Assembly: GCA_920105625.2 (NCBI GenBank)
Contig: OV050030.1
Coordinates: forward strand, 101,835,698 to 101,899,697
Reading direction: 5' to 3'
From: Clusia tigrina
Taxonomy: Eukaryota; Arthropoda; Insecta; Diptera; Clusiidae
DNA length: 64,000 bases
Both the position numbers and the translations under genes were made by a program. Positions 22,130 through 35,992 of the stretch are shown in pieces. Each line of letters opens with the position of its first letter. The stretch's first letter is position 1. The notes under the pieces were generated by a model. It was not told the origin of the DNA. It did not search any database and saw only the letters and a list, made by a program, of their open reading frames with translations.

Positions 22130-23206
22130 GCAAGATGCGCCTGCTTAAGGGGGATGATTTTAAAGCATTTAAAGGCAAGGAAGATGAATTGTCAGTAGAG
22201 TATGTATATATTTTATGGGGGTATAGAAGCGTTGTGCCACCAAAATTGCGAAGAAAGGTGATGGAAGAGTTACATCGGTGTCACATTTGGGAATTGTGAC
22301 AACAAAAGCCTTAGCTCGTTAGATAGATAGTGACATAGGGACGCTTATTTTAAATAGCGTTCCTTGTAAAAGAATGCAAGCAAGCCCAGAAAAGAGCGCC
22401 ATAATTCCTTGATGCTCGGCGGAGTCAGCCTGGTAAGAATACATGTGGATTTTGCGGGTCCCACAATATACGTTTATTTCTTGTTGATAGTCGATTTATT
22501 TTCGAAATAGGTCGAGGTTTTCAAAGTTAAAAATATTACTACCACATTTACAATATCGAAACTTAGAGAGGTATTTTGTAGATTTGGCCATATAGACACA
22601 TTAATTAGTGATAACGGTTCCCAATTTACTGCAAAAGAATTTAGAAACTTCATGCAAACTAATAAAGTAAGATACGTTTTCACACCCCCAGGCTTCTCAG
22701 CAACTAATGGGCAAGCCGAAAATTTTATTAAAACATTTAAGAAATGTGTGATAGCTAGTTTGAATAATAACATAAATGATTATCGGTCTGCTAAGCATTG
22801 CGCTACTGGGGGATCGCCAGCGAAAGTTATGTTGGGTAGAGAATTAAGAAATCGATTCAGTCTTCTAACAACCACCTACAGTAAAAGATAAAATAAAGGC
22901 AAATCAATGGTCAAATAAAATAAACCATAGGGGCTCTAGAAATGTTTATTTTTAATGAAGGGTAAAGCAAACAACAAGGCAGGTCCGCGAATTTATACTT
23001 GCATTATAACTCGAAATAATAGGGTGATAAAACGCCATGTTGACCAAATGATTTCGGGTACACGTGATACTTCACCAACAAAATCAGAAGGAGAAAATTA
23101 TAACGCAAGGGAGCCTATGAACACAGCCGAAGCTCCGGTCCCCGAAACAATACGTTCTCCAATGATTGAGATGACTCAAAACACATTGGGGGAGAGGAGG
23201 TGCTAG
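22130..23206 (+). pseudogene. U5 integrase, core interrupted
   Basis: TAG replaces the Trp codon of S-K-W (near 22509). An in-frame 36-bp deletion removes 12 residues after the catalytic Glu. The S-D-N-G and N-G-Q-A-E codons are still there. C-terminal module 22955-23206. Confidence 0.87.
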
Positions 23207-23396
23207 CCAGGATGCAAGAGTCGCGTCCACGTAAATGTAAGCGAATTATTAATTATAAAAAATGAAGAGATCTGAAGTGATAAAATTATATATCTTAATA
23301 TTTGAATTGTATTTTAAGTACCAAATTGAAGTTATGATATTGCTTTTCAAAGATTATAACTCTTCCAATTTGTGCTTCCCAGCTGAAGTAAGGAGT

Positions 23397-23568
23397 TGTA
23401 GAGTATTATCCTTAATACTAGTATCTATATTAAGTGGCAAGGCGATGTAATGCTGCGCGCCATCTAGGTTTAACCTTTATTAATTAAGTGCGCTCCGTAT
23501 TGTACATATCTTGTTGGTAATATTAAGTAAAGAGATTGACCTGTCTAGAATTAACCTCTAACCACTCA
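23397..23568 (+). repeat. U6 LTR
   Basis: First LTR with the AAGGAG/TATTATCC form shared by U6-U11 and U13. PBS at 23571 mutated. Confidence 0.6.
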
Positions 23569-23644
23569 AGTAGCGACGAGGATAAAATACGCATTCAAAA
23601 ATAAAATAAAATATTTAAATACAGCCTGCAAATTAAAGAAAAAA

Positions 23645-24466
23645 ATTATCGGCGCAAGTGCAAGCGGTGTAATCGGCAGCGTGTTGTTAGCTACCACAAC
23701 AACTGCCACGAATTCAAGGGAATTTCTAACTGGTGTGGACAGTTAGAGAAGCGGGTAAGAAGTACTAGACTCGCATTTTACGCAGGCATCGTGTCAAGAA
23801 CCAGTAATTAAAACTTCGGTTCTGCGAATTGCTACGGGATTTGTGTGACCCAGATTTGCCAGCAAAGAAATAGTACGAGGTGCTGTGCAATTTAATGGAG
23901 CGCAACTATTCGAAACCAATTATCATTTTTCGGGAGAGGCGCATATTTTTCGAAGCGACACGAGGGACAGGCGAAGAAGTATCCATGTGGTTCGCCCGGC
24001 TAAAAAAATTTGCAAACACTGCAAGTTTGGTTCCCAGTTGGATGCTTTCATGCTAAATAAATTTGTAACATGCCTCGATGGAAGCGTTTTTGAACGGTTA
24101 TGCGAAGAAGGCGAAGAGCCGAAATTGGATCGGGCACTTAAATTAGACATAATGCCAGAGGCCAAAACACATTCACAATAACTACAACGTATCGAAGAAA
24201 GTGAGGTTATTGTTGCTTTTTGTGTCAGAGTGCAACTCACATGTTTTTCAAGGGAGAGGCAATCGAAATCACCCCACTTGCGGCAACAGTAGAAACAGCT
24301 ATGGCAACAACAACAATCGAAACAGCTATAATAACAACAACAATAGCAGCAAAAAGAAGGCAAAATGCAAGCATTGCGGCTGGAGAAATCATGCAAGTGA
24401 GAATTGCAGATTTAGGGAAGCAGCTGCAATAAGTGTGGTAAAGTCGGGCATTTGGCAAGTATTTGC
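23645..24466 (+). pseudogene. U6 gag remnant
   Basis: Capsid TAG and frameshifts as in U4. Gly to Cys in V-T-G-L-D-G (T at about 24071), shared through U13. Both knuckles have their Cys and His residues but in different frames. Confidence 0.8.
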
Positions 24467-24506
24467 AATAAAAAGAAAATAAATTTTTTACTTAATAACA
24501 AAGTCT

Positions 24507-26209
24507 ACTCAATAGAGTATATTTGAAGTTCGTACTGGACACAGGTGCAGCGCGTTCGCTCTTTTCAAAACATATGTTTGATAAATATTTTTTAATTGAA
24601 AAACTGTTGGCATGCAAGGACACGTTAGTGGCTTATAATCGAAATTACTTCAAGATTCTTCATGAGTTTAATGCAATTCGGGTGATTGTAAGTGAAACGC
24701 AGAGTCCACCGATTTTGGGTCGGCATTTGATGTCGTTTATTGGCATCGCGCTTTCAAAGGTAAATACAGTTAATAAGTGCGAAGATGTTATGGGAAGGCT
24801 AAACAACGATTTTTCTTAAGTTTTTGAGGAAGATTTAGAGAAGTACAATGTGAGCAAGGTAAATTTAACAGTGAAAGAGGGAGCGAAGCGTATATTTTGC
24901 AAACCGAGACCGATTCCTTAAGTGAAAGAGTGGAAAAAATGACTTAGTGGAAAAGGTTGTATTAGTACCAGTAGACAATTCGGATTGGGGTACTCCGTTG
25001 GTACCAGTCCTTAAGCACAATGGAGAGATTGCGTATCTGTAGTGATTATAAGACCACCATAAATAAATATTTGTCAGAGGTCAAATATCCATTGCCACGA
25101 ATTGAAGAGTTGTTCTCACCACTCCAAGGGTGATATTATTCAAAGTTGGGTTTAGGTAACGCTTATAATCAACTAGTCTTAGATAAATCTTCACAACTTT
25201 TGTGAGCATGGAGTACACATACGGGCATATTTGGGATGACTCGCTTACCTTTTGGAATTAAGCCTGCTGCGGCTATTTTTCAACGGACAATAGAAAATGT
25301 TCTCCGCGGTATACCAAACGTCGTAAATTATTTACACGACATAGTTATTGCTGGAAATTCTCGAGAAGAATATATTGATACTATAGAGAGAGTATTGCGA
25401 AAGCGAAGCTGTAGGGTTACGGATAAATCCAACCAACAAAATTTCCTATTTACGATTGAAAATAGATCAAGAGGGTCTAAGGACTAATAAAGACAGAGTT
25501 TTGCCGGATTTAAAAGCACCAGTTCCCCAAGTGGTAACGCAAGTTCGTGCTTTTGTGGGCCTCGTGAATTATTATTCGAAATTCATCCCTAATTTCGCAC
25601 ACGAAATGGCGCCCTTATACGCATTGTTGAAGAAAAATGTAGAATTTAAATGGGACAAATCGTGCCAACTGGCGTACGATCTTCTGAAGCATGGAAGTTA
25701 CTTCTGAAATAGTTCTTATTCATTTTGATCGCACCAAGCCGATAGGAATAACAACGGATGCGTCCAACGTGGCAGTGGCTGGAAATTTACCACACATTTT
25801 TCCAGATGACGATCGAAATCCTATTGCATTTGTTTCACGTGCACTCTCAGTAGCTGAACGAAATTACAGTACAGTGCAAAAAGAGTCGTTAGCTATAGTG
25901 TTTAGTGTAACAAAGCTACGGCATTACTTGTTAGCAAACCACAAGCCACTATTAACTATTTTTGGGGAGAATAAACGTGTTCCTATAATGGCAGCGGGGC
26001 GAATTCAGCACTGGGCGCTTACCCTATCAGGTTTCGACTATACGATTCGTTACTTGAAGGGATCGGAAAATTTTGCAGATCACCTTTCACGTCTACCACA
26101 AACATTTTCATCACGAAGCAATTTGGAAGATAATTATATAAATTTCATTAGCAACAGTAATCAGCTATGTTTAAATTTTGAAACAGTTGAAACAGTAGAA
26201 AACATCTAG
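24507..26209 (+). pseudogene. U6 protease, RT and RNase H
   Basis: The protease is open only from 24523 because of the 85-bp deletion, with D-T-G-A-A kept. RT stops near 24919, motif A Gly, motif C Y-L-H-D. RNase H ends at the shifted stop 26207-26209. Confidence 0.87.
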
Positions 26210-26245
26210 AGATCCATGTTTCTCTAAGTAAAAAGAAGCAATTCA

Positions 26246-27322
26246 GCAAGATGCGCCTGCTTAAGGGGGATGATTTTAAAGCATTTAAAGGCAAGGAAGA
26301 TGAATTGTCAGTAGAGTATGTATATATTTTATGGGGGTATAGAAGCGTTGTGCCACCAAAATTGCGAAGAAAGGTGATGGAAGAGTTACATCGGTGTCAC
26401 ATTTGGGAATTGTGACAACAAAAGCCTTAGCTCGTTAGATAGATAGTGACATAGGGACGCTTATTTTAAATAGCGTTCCTTGTAAAAGAATGCAAGCAAG
26501 CCCAGAAAAGAGCGCCATAATTCCTTGATGCTCGGCGGAGTCAGCCTGGTAAGAATACATGTGGATTTTGCGGGTCCCACAATATACGTTTATTTCTTGT
26601 TGATAGTCGATTTATTTTCGAAATAGGTCGAGGTTTTCAAAGTTAAAAATATTACTACCACATTTACAATATCGAAACTTAGAGAGGTATTTTGTAGATT
26701 TGGCCATATAGACACATTAATTAGTGATAACGGTTCCCAATTTACTGCAAAAGAATTTAGAAACTTCATGCAAACTAATAAAGTAAGATACGTTTTCACA
26801 CCCCCAGGCTTCTCAGCAACTAATGGGCAAGCCGAAAATTTTATTAAAACATTTAAGAAATGTGTGATAGCTAGTTTGAATAATAACATAAATGATTATC
26901 GGTCTGCTAAGCATTGCGCTACTGGGGGATCGCCAGCGAAAGTTATGTTGGGTAGAGAATTAAGAAATCGATTCAGTCTTCTAACAACCACCTACAGTAA
27001 AAGATAAAATAAAGGCAAATCAATGGTCAAATAAAATAAACCATAGGGGCTCTAGAAATGTTTATTTTTAATGAAGGGTAAAGCAAACAACAAGGCAGGT
27101 CCGCGAATTTATACTTGCATTATAACTCGAAATAATAGGGTGATAAAACGCCATGTTGACCAAATGATTTCGGGTACACGTGATACTTCACCAACAAAAT
27201 CAGAAGGAGAAAATTATAACGCAAGGGAGCCTATGAACACAGCCGAAGCTCCGGTCCCCGAAACAATACGTTCTCCAATGATTGAGATGACTCAAAACAC
27301 ATTGGGGGAGAGGAGGTGCTAG
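26246..27322 (+). pseudogene. U6 integrase, core interrupted
   Basis: TAG at S-K-(W) and the 36-bp deletion as in U5. C-terminal module 27071-27322. Confidence 0.87.
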
Positions 27323-27512
27323 CCAGGATGCAAGAGTCGCGTCCACGTAAATGTAAGCGAATTATTAATTATAAAAAATGAAGAGATCTGAAGTGATAAA
27401 ATTATATATCTTAATATTTGAATTGTATTTTAAGTACCAAATTGAAGTTATGATATTGCTTTTCAAAGATTATAACTCTTCTAATTTGTGCTTCCCAGCT
27501 GAAGTAAGGAGT

Positions 27513-27684
27513 TGTAGAGTATTATCCTTAATACTAGTATCTATATTAAGTGGCAAGGCGATGTAATGCTGCGCGCCATCTAGGTTTAACCTTTATTAAT
27601 TAAGTGCGCTCCGTATTGTACATATCTTGTTGGTAATATTAAGTAAAGAGATTGACCTGTCTAGAATTAACCTCTAACCACTCA
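27513..27684 (+). repeat. U7 LTR
   Basis: No difference from the U6 LTR seen by eye. PBS at 27687 mutated. Confidence 0.6.
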
Positions 27685-27760
27685 AGTAGCGACGAGGATA
27701 AAATACGCATTCAAAAATAAAATAAAATATTTAAATACAGCCTGCAAATTAAAGAAAAAA

Positions 27761-28582
27761 ATTATCGGCGCAAGTGCAAGCGGTGTAATCGGCAGCGTGT
27801 TGTTAGCTACCACAACAACTGCCACGAATTCAAGGGAATTTCTAACTGGTGTGGACAGTTAGAGAAGCGGGTAAGAAGTACTAGACTCGCATTTTACGCA
27901 GGCATCGTGTCAAGAACCAGTAATTAAAACTTCGGTTCTGCGAATTGCTACGGGATTTGTGTGACCCAGATTTGCCAGCAAAGAAATAGTACGAGGTGCT
28001 GTGCAATTTAATGGAGCGCAACTATTCGAAACCAATTATCATTTTTCGGGAGAGGCGCATATTTTTCGAAGCGACACGAGGGACAGGCGAAGAAGTATCC
28101 ATGTGGTTCGCCCGGCTAAAAAAATTTGCAAACACTGCAAGTTTGGTTCCCAGTTGGATGCTTTCATGCTAAATAAATTTGTAACATGCCTCGATGGAAG
28201 CGTTTTTGAACGGTTATGCGAAGAAGGCGAAGAGCCGAAATTGGATCGGGCACTTAAATTAGACATAATGCCAGAGGCCAAAACACATTCACAATAACTA
28301 CAACGTATCGAAGAAAGTGAGGTTATTGTTGCTTTTTGTGTCAGAGTGCAACTCACATGTTTTTCAAGGGAGAGGCAATCGAAATCACCCCACTTGCGGC
28401 AACAGTAGAAACAGCTATGGCAACAACAACAATCGAAACAGCTATAATAACAACAACAATAGCAGCAAAAAGAAGGCAAAATGCAAGCATTGCGGCTGGA
28501 GAAATCATGCAAGTGAGAATTGCAGATTTAGGGAAGCAGCTGCAATAAGTGTGGTAAAGTCGGGCATTTGGCAAGTATTTGC
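27761..28582 (+). pseudogene. U7 gag remnant
   Basis: Same lesions as U6: no start codon, capsid TAG, frameshift between the two knuckles. Confidence 0.8.
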
Positions 28583-28622
28583 AATAAAAAGAAAATAAAT
28601 TTTTTACTTAATAACAAAGTCT

Positions 28623-30325
28623 ACTCAATAGAGTATATTTGAAGTTCGTACTGGACACAGGTGCAGCGCGTTCGCTCTTTTCAAAACATATGTTTGATAA
28701 ATATTTTTTAATTGAAAAACTGTTGGCATGCAAGGACACGTTAGTGGCTTATAATCGAAATTACTTCAAGATTCTTCATGAGTTTAATGCAATTCGGATG
28801 ATTGTAAGTGAAACGCAGAGTCCACCGATTTTGGGTCGGCATTTGATGTCGTTTATTGGCATCGCGCTTTCAAAGGTAAATACAGTTAATAAGTGCGAAG
28901 ATGTTATGGGAAGGCTAAACAACGATTTTTCTTAAGTTTTTGAGGAAGATTTAGAGAAGTACAATGTGAGCAAGGTAAATTTAACAGTGAAAGAGGGAGC
29001 GAAGCGTATATTTTGCAAACCGAGACCGATTCCTTAAGTGAAAGAGTGGAAAAAATGACTTAGTGGAAAAGGTTGTATTAGTACCAGTAGACAATTCGGA
29101 TTGGGGTACTCCGTTGGTACCAGTCCTTAAGCACAATGGAGAGATTGCGTATCTGTAGTGATTATAAGACCACCATAAATAAATATTTGTCAGAGGTCAA
29201 ATATCCATTGCCACGAATTGAAGAGTTGTTCTCACCACTCCAAGGGTGATATTATTCAAAGTTGGGTTTAGGTAACGCTTATAATCAACTAGTCTTAGAT
29301 AAATCTTCACAACTTTTGTGAGCATGGAGTACACATACGGGCATATTTGGGATGACTCGCTTACCTTTTGGAATTAAGCCTGCTGCGGCTATTTTTCAAC
29401 GGACAATAGAAAATGTTCTCCGCGGTATACCAAACGTCGTAAATTATTTACACGACATAGTTATTGCTGGAAATTCTCGAGAAGAATATATTGATACTAT
29501 AGAGAGAGTATTGCGAAAGCGAAGCTGTAGGGTTACGGATAAATCCAACCAACAAAATTTCCTATTTACGATTGAAAATAGATCAAGAGGGTCTAAGGAC
29601 TAATAAAGACAGAGTTTTGCCGGATTTAAAAGCACCAGTTCCCCAAGTGGTAACGCAAGTTCGTGCTTTTGTGGGCCTCGTGAATTATTATTCGAAATTC
29701 ATCCCTAATTTCGCACACGAAATGGCGCCCTTATACGCATTGTTGAAGAAAAATGTAGAATTTAAATGGGACAAATCGTGCCAACTGGCGTACGATCTTC
29801 TGAAGCATGGAAGTTACTTCTGAAATAGTTCTTATTCATTTTGATCGCACCAAGCCGATAGGAATAACAACGGATGCGTCCAACGTGGCAGTGGCTGGAA
29901 ATTTACCACACATTTTTCCAGATGACGATCGAAATCCTATTGCATTTGTTTCACGTGCACTCTCAGTAGCTGAACGAAATTACAGTACAGTGCAAAAAGA
30001 GTCGTTAGCTATAGTGTTTAGTGTAACAAAGCTACGGCATTACTTGTTAGCAAACCACAAGCCACTATTAACTATTTTTGGGGAGAATAAACGTGTTCCT
30101 ATAATGGCAGCGGGGCGAATTCAGCACTGGGCGCTTACCCTATCAGGTTTCGACTATACGATTCGTTACTTGAAGGGATCGGAAAATTTTGCAGATCACC
30201 TTTCACGTCTACCACAAACATTTTCATCACGAAGCAATTTGGAAGATAATTATATAAATTTCATTAGCAACAGTAATCAGCTATGTTTAAATTTTGAAAC
30301 AGTTGAAACAGTTGAAAACATCTAG
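28623..30325 (+). pseudogene. U7 protease, RT and RNase H
   Basis: Protease from 28639, RT motif B/C frame 29352-29603, connection 29572-29823, RNase H 29807-30325. Lesions as in U6. Confidence 0.87.
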
Positions 30326-30361
30326 AGATCCATGTTTCTCTAAGTAAAAAGAAGCAATTCA

Positions 30362-31438
30362 GCAAGATGCGCCTGCTTAAGGGGGATGATTTTAAAGCAT
30401 TTAAAGGCAAGGAAGATGAATTGTCAGTAGAGTATGTATATATTTTATGGGGGTATAGAAGCGTTGTGCCACCAAAATTGCGAAGAAAGGTGATGGAAGA
30501 GTTACATCGGTGTCACATTTGGGAATTGTGACAACAAAAGCCTTAGCTCGTTAGATAGATAGTGACATAGGGACGCTTATTTTAAATAGCGTTCCTTGTA
30601 AAAGAATGCAAGCAAGCCCAGAAAAGAGCGCCATAATTCCTTGATGCTCGGCGGAGTCAGCCTGGTAAGAATACATGTGGATTTTGCGGGTCCCACAATA
30701 TACGTTTATTTCTTGTTGATAGTCGATTTATTTTCGAAATAGGTCGAGGTTTTCAAAGTTAAAAATATTACTACCACATTTACAATATCGAAACTTAGAG
30801 AGGTATTTTGTAGATTTGGCCATATAGACACATTAATTAGTGATAACGGTTCCCAATTTACTGCAAAAGAATTTAGAAACTTCATGCAAACTAATAAAGT
30901 AAGATACGTTTTCACACCCCCAGGCTTCTCAGCAACTAATGGGCAAGCCGAAAATTTTATTAAAACATTTAAGAAATGTGTGATAGCTAGTTTGAATAAT
31001 AACATAAATGATTATCGGTCTGCTAAGCATTGCGCTACTGGGGGATCGCCAGCGAAAGTTATGTTGGGTAGAGAATTAAGAAATCGATTCAGTCTTCTAA
31101 CAACCACCTACAGTAAAAGATAAAATAAAGGCAAATCAATGGTCAAATAAAATAAACCATAGGGGCTCTAGAAATGTTTATTTTTAATGAAGGGTAAAGC
31201 AAACAACAAGGCAGGTCCGCGAATTTATACTTGCATTATAACTCGAAATAATAGGGTGATAAAACGCCATGTTGACCAAATGATTTCGGGTACACGTGAT
31301 ACTTCACCAACAAAATCAGAAGGAGAAAATTATAACGCAAGGGAGCCTATGAACACAGCCGAAGCTCCGGTCCCCGAAACAATACGTTCTCCAATGATTG
31401 AGATGACTCAAAACACATTGGGGGAGAGGAGGTGCTAG
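30362..31438 (+). pseudogene. U7 integrase
   Basis: Interrupted core with the 36-bp deletion. C-terminal module 31187-31438. Confidence 0.87.
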
Positions 31439-31628
31439 CCAGGATGCAAGAGTCGCGTCCACGTAAATGTAAGCGAATTATTAATTATAAAAAATGAAGA
31501 GATCTGAAGTGATAAAATTATATATCTTAATATTTGAATTGTATTTTAAGTACCAAATTGAAGTTATGATATTGCTTTTCAAAGATTATAACTCTTCTAA
31601 TTTGTGCTTCCCAGCTGAAGTAAGGAGT

Positions 31629-31800
31629 TGTAGAGTATTATCCTTAATACTAGTATCTATATTAAGTGGCAAGGCGATGTAATGCTGCGCGCCATCTAGG
31701 TTTAACCTTTATTAATTAAGTGCGCTCCGTATTGTACATATCTTGTTGGTAATATTAAGTAAAGAGATTGACCTGTCTAGAATTAACCTCTAACCACTCA
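31629..31800 (+). repeat. U8 LTR
   Basis: AAGGAG/TATTATCC form, PBS at 31803 mutated. Confidence 0.6.
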
Positions 31801-31876
31801 AGTAGCGACGAGGATAAAATACGCATTCAAAAATAAAATAAAATATTTAAATACAGCCTGCAAATTAAAGAAAAAA

Positions 31877-32698
31877 ATTATCGGCGCAAGTGCAAGCGGT
31901 GTAATCGGCAGCGTGTTGTTAGCTACCACAACAACTGCCACGAATTCAAGGGAATTTCTAACTGGTGTGGACAGTTAGAGAAGCGGGTAAGAAGTACTAG
32001 ACTCGCATTTTACGCAGGCATCGTGTCAAGAACCAGTAATTAAAACTTCGGTTCTGCGAATTGCTACGGGATTTGTGTGACCCAGATTTGCCAGCAAAGA
32101 AATAGTACGAGGTGCTGTGCAATTTAATGGAGCGCAACTATTCGAAACCAATTATCATTTTTCGGGAGAGGCGCATATTTTTCGAAGCGACACGAGGGAC
32201 AGGCGAAGAAGTATCCATGTGGTTCGCCCGGCTAAAAAAATTTGCAAACACTGCAAGTTTGGTTCCCAGTTGGATGCTTTCATGCTAAATAAATTTGTAA
32301 CATGCCTCGATGGAAGCGTTTTTGAACGGTTATGCGAAGAAGGCGAAGAGCCGAAATTGGATCGGGCACTTAAATTAGACATAATGCCAGAGGCCAAAAC
32401 ACATTCACAATAACTACAACGTATCGAAGAAAGTGAGGTTATTGTTGCTTTTTGTGTCAGAGTGCAACTCACATGTTTTTCAAGGGAGAGGCAATCGAAA
32501 TCACCCCACTTGCGGCAACAGTAGAAACAGCTATGGCAACAACAACAATCGAAACAGCTATAATAACAACAACAATAGCAGCAAAAAGAAGGCAAAATGC
32601 AAGCATTGCGGCTGGAGAAATCATGCAAGTGAGAATTGCAGATTTAGGGAAGCAGCTGCAATAAGTGTGGTAAAGTCGGGCATTTGGCAAGTATTTGC
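31877..32698 (+). pseudogene. U8 gag remnant
   Basis: No difference from the U7 copy seen by eye. Confidence 0.8.
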
Positions 32699-32738
32699 AA
32701 TAAAAAGAAAATAAATTTTTTACTTAATAACAAAGTCT

Positions 32739-34441
32739 ACTCAATAGAGTATATTTGAAGTTCGTACTGGACACAGGTGCAGCGCGTTCGCTCTTTTCAA
32801 AACATATGTTTGATAAATATTTTTTAATTGAAAAACTGTTGGCATGCAAGGACACGTTAGTGGCTTATAATCGAAATTACTTCAAGATTCTTCATGAGTT
32901 TAATGCAATTCGGGTGATTGTAAGTGAAACGCAGAGTCCACCGATTTTGGGTCGGCATTTGATGTCGTTTATTGGCATCGCGCTTTCAAAGGTAAATACA
33001 GTTAATAAGTGCGAAGATGTTATGGGAAGGCTAAACAACGATTTTTCTTAAGTTTTTGAGGAAGATTTAGAGAAGTACAATGTGAGCAAGGTAAATTTAA
33101 CAGTGAAAGAGGGAGCGAAGCGTATATTTTGCAAACCGAGACCGATTCCTTAAGTGAAAGAGTGGAAAAAATGACTTAGTGGAAAAGGTTGTATTAGTAC
33201 CAGTAGACAATTCGGATTGGGGTACTCCGTTGGTACCAGTCCTTAAGCACAATGGAGAGATTGCGTATCTGTAGTGATTATAAGACCACCATAAATAAAT
33301 ATTTGTCAGAGGTCAAATATCCATTGCCACGAATTGAAGAGTTGTTCTCACCACTCCAAGGGTGATATTATTCAAAGTTGGGTTTAGGTAACGCTTATAA
33401 TCAACTAGTCTTAGATAAATCTTCACAACTTTTGTGAGCATGGAGTACACATACGGGCATATTTGGGATGACTCGCTTACCTTTTGGAATTAAGCCTGCT
33501 GCGGCTATTTTTCAACGGACAATAGAAAATGTTCTCCGCGGTATACCAAACGTCGTAAATTATTTACACGACATAGTTATTGCTGGAAATTCTCGAGAAG
33601 AATATATTGCTACTATAGAGAGAGTATTGCGAAAGCGAAGCTGTAGGGTTACGGATAAATCCAACCAACAAAATTTCCTATTTACGATTGAAAATAGATC
33701 AAGAGGGTCTAAGGACTAATAAAGACAGAGTTTTGCCGGATTTAAAAGCACCAGTTCCCCAAGTGGTAACGCAAGTTCGTGCTTTTGTGGGCCTCGTGAA
33801 TTATTATTCGAAATTCATCCCTAATTTCGCACACGAAATGGCGCCCTTATACGCATTGTTGAAGAAAAATGTAGAATTTAAATGGGACAAATCGTGCCAA
33901 CTGGCGTACGATCTTCTGAAGCATGGAAGTTACTTCTGAAATAGTTCTTATTCATTTTGATCGCACCAAGCCGATAGGAATAACAACGGATGCGTCCAAC
34001 GTGGCAGTGGCTGGAAATTTACCACACATTTTTCCAGATGACGATCGAAATCCTATTGCATTTGTTTCACGTGCACTCTCAGTAGCTGAACGAAATTACA
34101 GTACAGTGCAAAAAGAGTCGTTAGCTATAGTGTTTAGTGTAACAAAGCTACGGCATTACTTGTTAGCAAACCACAAGCCACTATTAACTATTTTTGGGGA
34201 GAATAAACGTGTTCCTATAATGGCAGCGGGGCGAATTCAGCACTGGGCGCTTACCCTATCAGGTTTCGACTATACGATTCGTTACTTGAAGGGATCGGAA
34301 AATTTTGCAGATCACCTTTCACGTCTACCACAAACATTTTCATCACGAAGCAATTTGGAAGATAATTATATAAATTTCATTAGCAACAGTAATCAGCTAT
34401 GTTTAAATTTTGAAACAGTTGAAACAGTTGAAAACATCTAG
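32739..34441 (+). pseudogene. U8 protease, RT and RNase H
   Basis: Protease from 32755, RT motif B/C frame 33468-33719 with the private Asp to Ala, RNase H 33923-34441 ending at the shifted stop. Confidence 0.87.
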
Positions 34442-34477
34442 AGATCCATGTTTCTCTAAGTAAAAAGAAGCAATTCA

Positions 34478-35554
34478 GCAAGATGCGCCTGCTTAAGGGG
34501 GATGATTTTAAAGCATTTAAAGGCAAGGAAGATGAATTGTCAGTAGAGTATGTATATATTTTATGGGGGTATAGAAGCGTTGTGCCACCAAAATTGCGAA
34601 GAAAGGTGATGGAAGAGTTACATCGGTGTCACATTTGGGAATTGTGACAACAAAAGCCTTAGCTCGTTAGATAGATAGTGACATAGGGACGCTTATTTTA
34701 AATAGCGTTCCTTGTAAAAGAATGCAAGCAAGCCCAGAAAAGAGCGCCATAATTCCTTGATGCTCGGCGGAGTCAGCCTGGTAAGAATACATGTGGATTT
34801 TGCGGGTCCCACAATATACGTTTATTTCTTGTTGATAGTCGATTTATTTTCGAAATAGGTCGAGGTTTTCAAAGTTAAAAATATTACTACCACATTTACA
34901 ATATCGAAACTTAGAGAGGTATTTTGTAGATTTGGCCATATAGACACATTAATTAGTGATAACGGTTCCCAATTTACTGCAAAAGAATTTTGAAACTTCA
35001 TGCAAACTAATAAAGTAAGATACGTTTTCACACCCCCAGGCTTCTCAGCAACTAATGGGCAAGCCGAAAATTTTATTAAAACATTTAAGAAATGTGTGAT
35101 AGCTAGTTTGAATAATAACATAAATGATTATCGGTCTGCTAAGCATTGCGCTACTGGGGGATCGCCAGCGAAAGTTATGTTGGGTAGAGAATTAAGAAAT
35201 CGATTCAGTCTTCTAACAACCACCTACAGTAAAAGATAAAATAAAGGCAAATCAATGGTCAAATAAAATAAACCATAGGGGCTCTAGAAATGTTTATTTT
35301 TAATGAAGGGTAAAGCAAACAACAAGGCAGGTCCGCGAATTTATACTTGCATTATAACTCGAAATAATAGGGTGATAAAACGCCATGTTGACCAAATGAT
35401 TTCGGGTACACGTGATACTTCACCAACAAAATCAGAAGGAGAAAATTTTAACGCAAGGGAGCCTATGAACACAGCCGAAGCTCCGGTCCCCGAAACAATA
35501 CGTTCTCCAATGATTGAGATGACTCAAAACACATTGGGGGAGAGGAGGTGCTAG
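34478..35554 (+). pseudogene. U8 integrase
   Basis: An extra stop at 34991 ahead of the remaining core, on top of the TAG and the 36-bp deletion. C-terminal module 35303-35554. Confidence 0.87.
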
Positions 35555-35744
35555 CCAGGATGCAAGAGTCGCGTCCACGTAAATGTAAGCGAATTATTAA
35601 TTATAAAAAATGAAGAGATCTGAAGTGATAAAATTATATATCTTAATATTTGAATTGTATTTTAAGTACCAAATTGAAGTTATGATATTGCTTTTCAAAG
35701 ATTATAACTCTTCTAATTTGTGCTTCCCAGCTGAAGTAAGGAGT

Positions 35745-35916
35745 TGTAGAGTATTATCCTTAATACTAGTATCTATATTAAGTGGCAAGGCGATGTAATG
35801 CTGCGCGCCATCTAGGTTTAACCTTTATTAATTAAGTGCGCTCCGTATTGTACATATCTTGTTGGTAATATTAAGTAAAGAGATTGACCTGTCTAGAATT
35901 AACCTCTAACCACTCA
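35745..35916 (+). repeat. U9 LTR
   Basis: AAGGAG/TATTATCC form, PBS at 35919 mutated. Confidence 0.6.
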
Positions 35917-35992
35917 AGTAGCGACGAGGATAAAATACGCATTCAAAAATAAAATAAAATATTTAAATACAGCCTGCAAATTAAAGAAAAAA

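Larger units (their letters stand above)
19284..23396 (+). mobile_element. U5: gypsy unit, 4113 bp, mosaic
   Basis: The 5' half has a 70-bp gag deletion (join 19864/19865) shared only with U15. The 3' half, from RT on, matches the 4116-bp repeat block of U6-U8, including the A-D-K to D-D-K type change in RT (T-D-K-S-N) and the 36-bp integrase deletion. It looks like a recombinant between two unit types. Confidence 0.93.
23397..27512 (+). mobile_element. U6: gypsy unit, 4116 bp
   Basis: First full unit of the near-identical block. It adds an 85-bp deletion between zinc knuckle 2 and protease (near 24506). Private changes against U7 that I noticed are C at 23366 and A at 26197. Confidence 0.95.
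27513..31628 (+). mobile_element. U7: gypsy unit, 4116 bp
   Basis: Differs from U6 and U8 at only a few bases, such as A at 28798 (Val to Met in the protease frame). It is among the youngest duplications in the window. Confidence 0.95.
31629..35744 (+). mobile_element. U8: gypsy unit, 4116 bp
   Basis: Private changes noticed: C at 33610 (Asp to Ala in RT), T at 34991 (stop in the integrase core) and T at 35448 (Tyr to Phe in the C-terminal module). Confidence 0.95.

Noticed and set aside
22474..22773. Minus-strand frames of about 100 codons opposite integrase
   Set aside because: Shadow frames of the integrase core, with no motif of their own.
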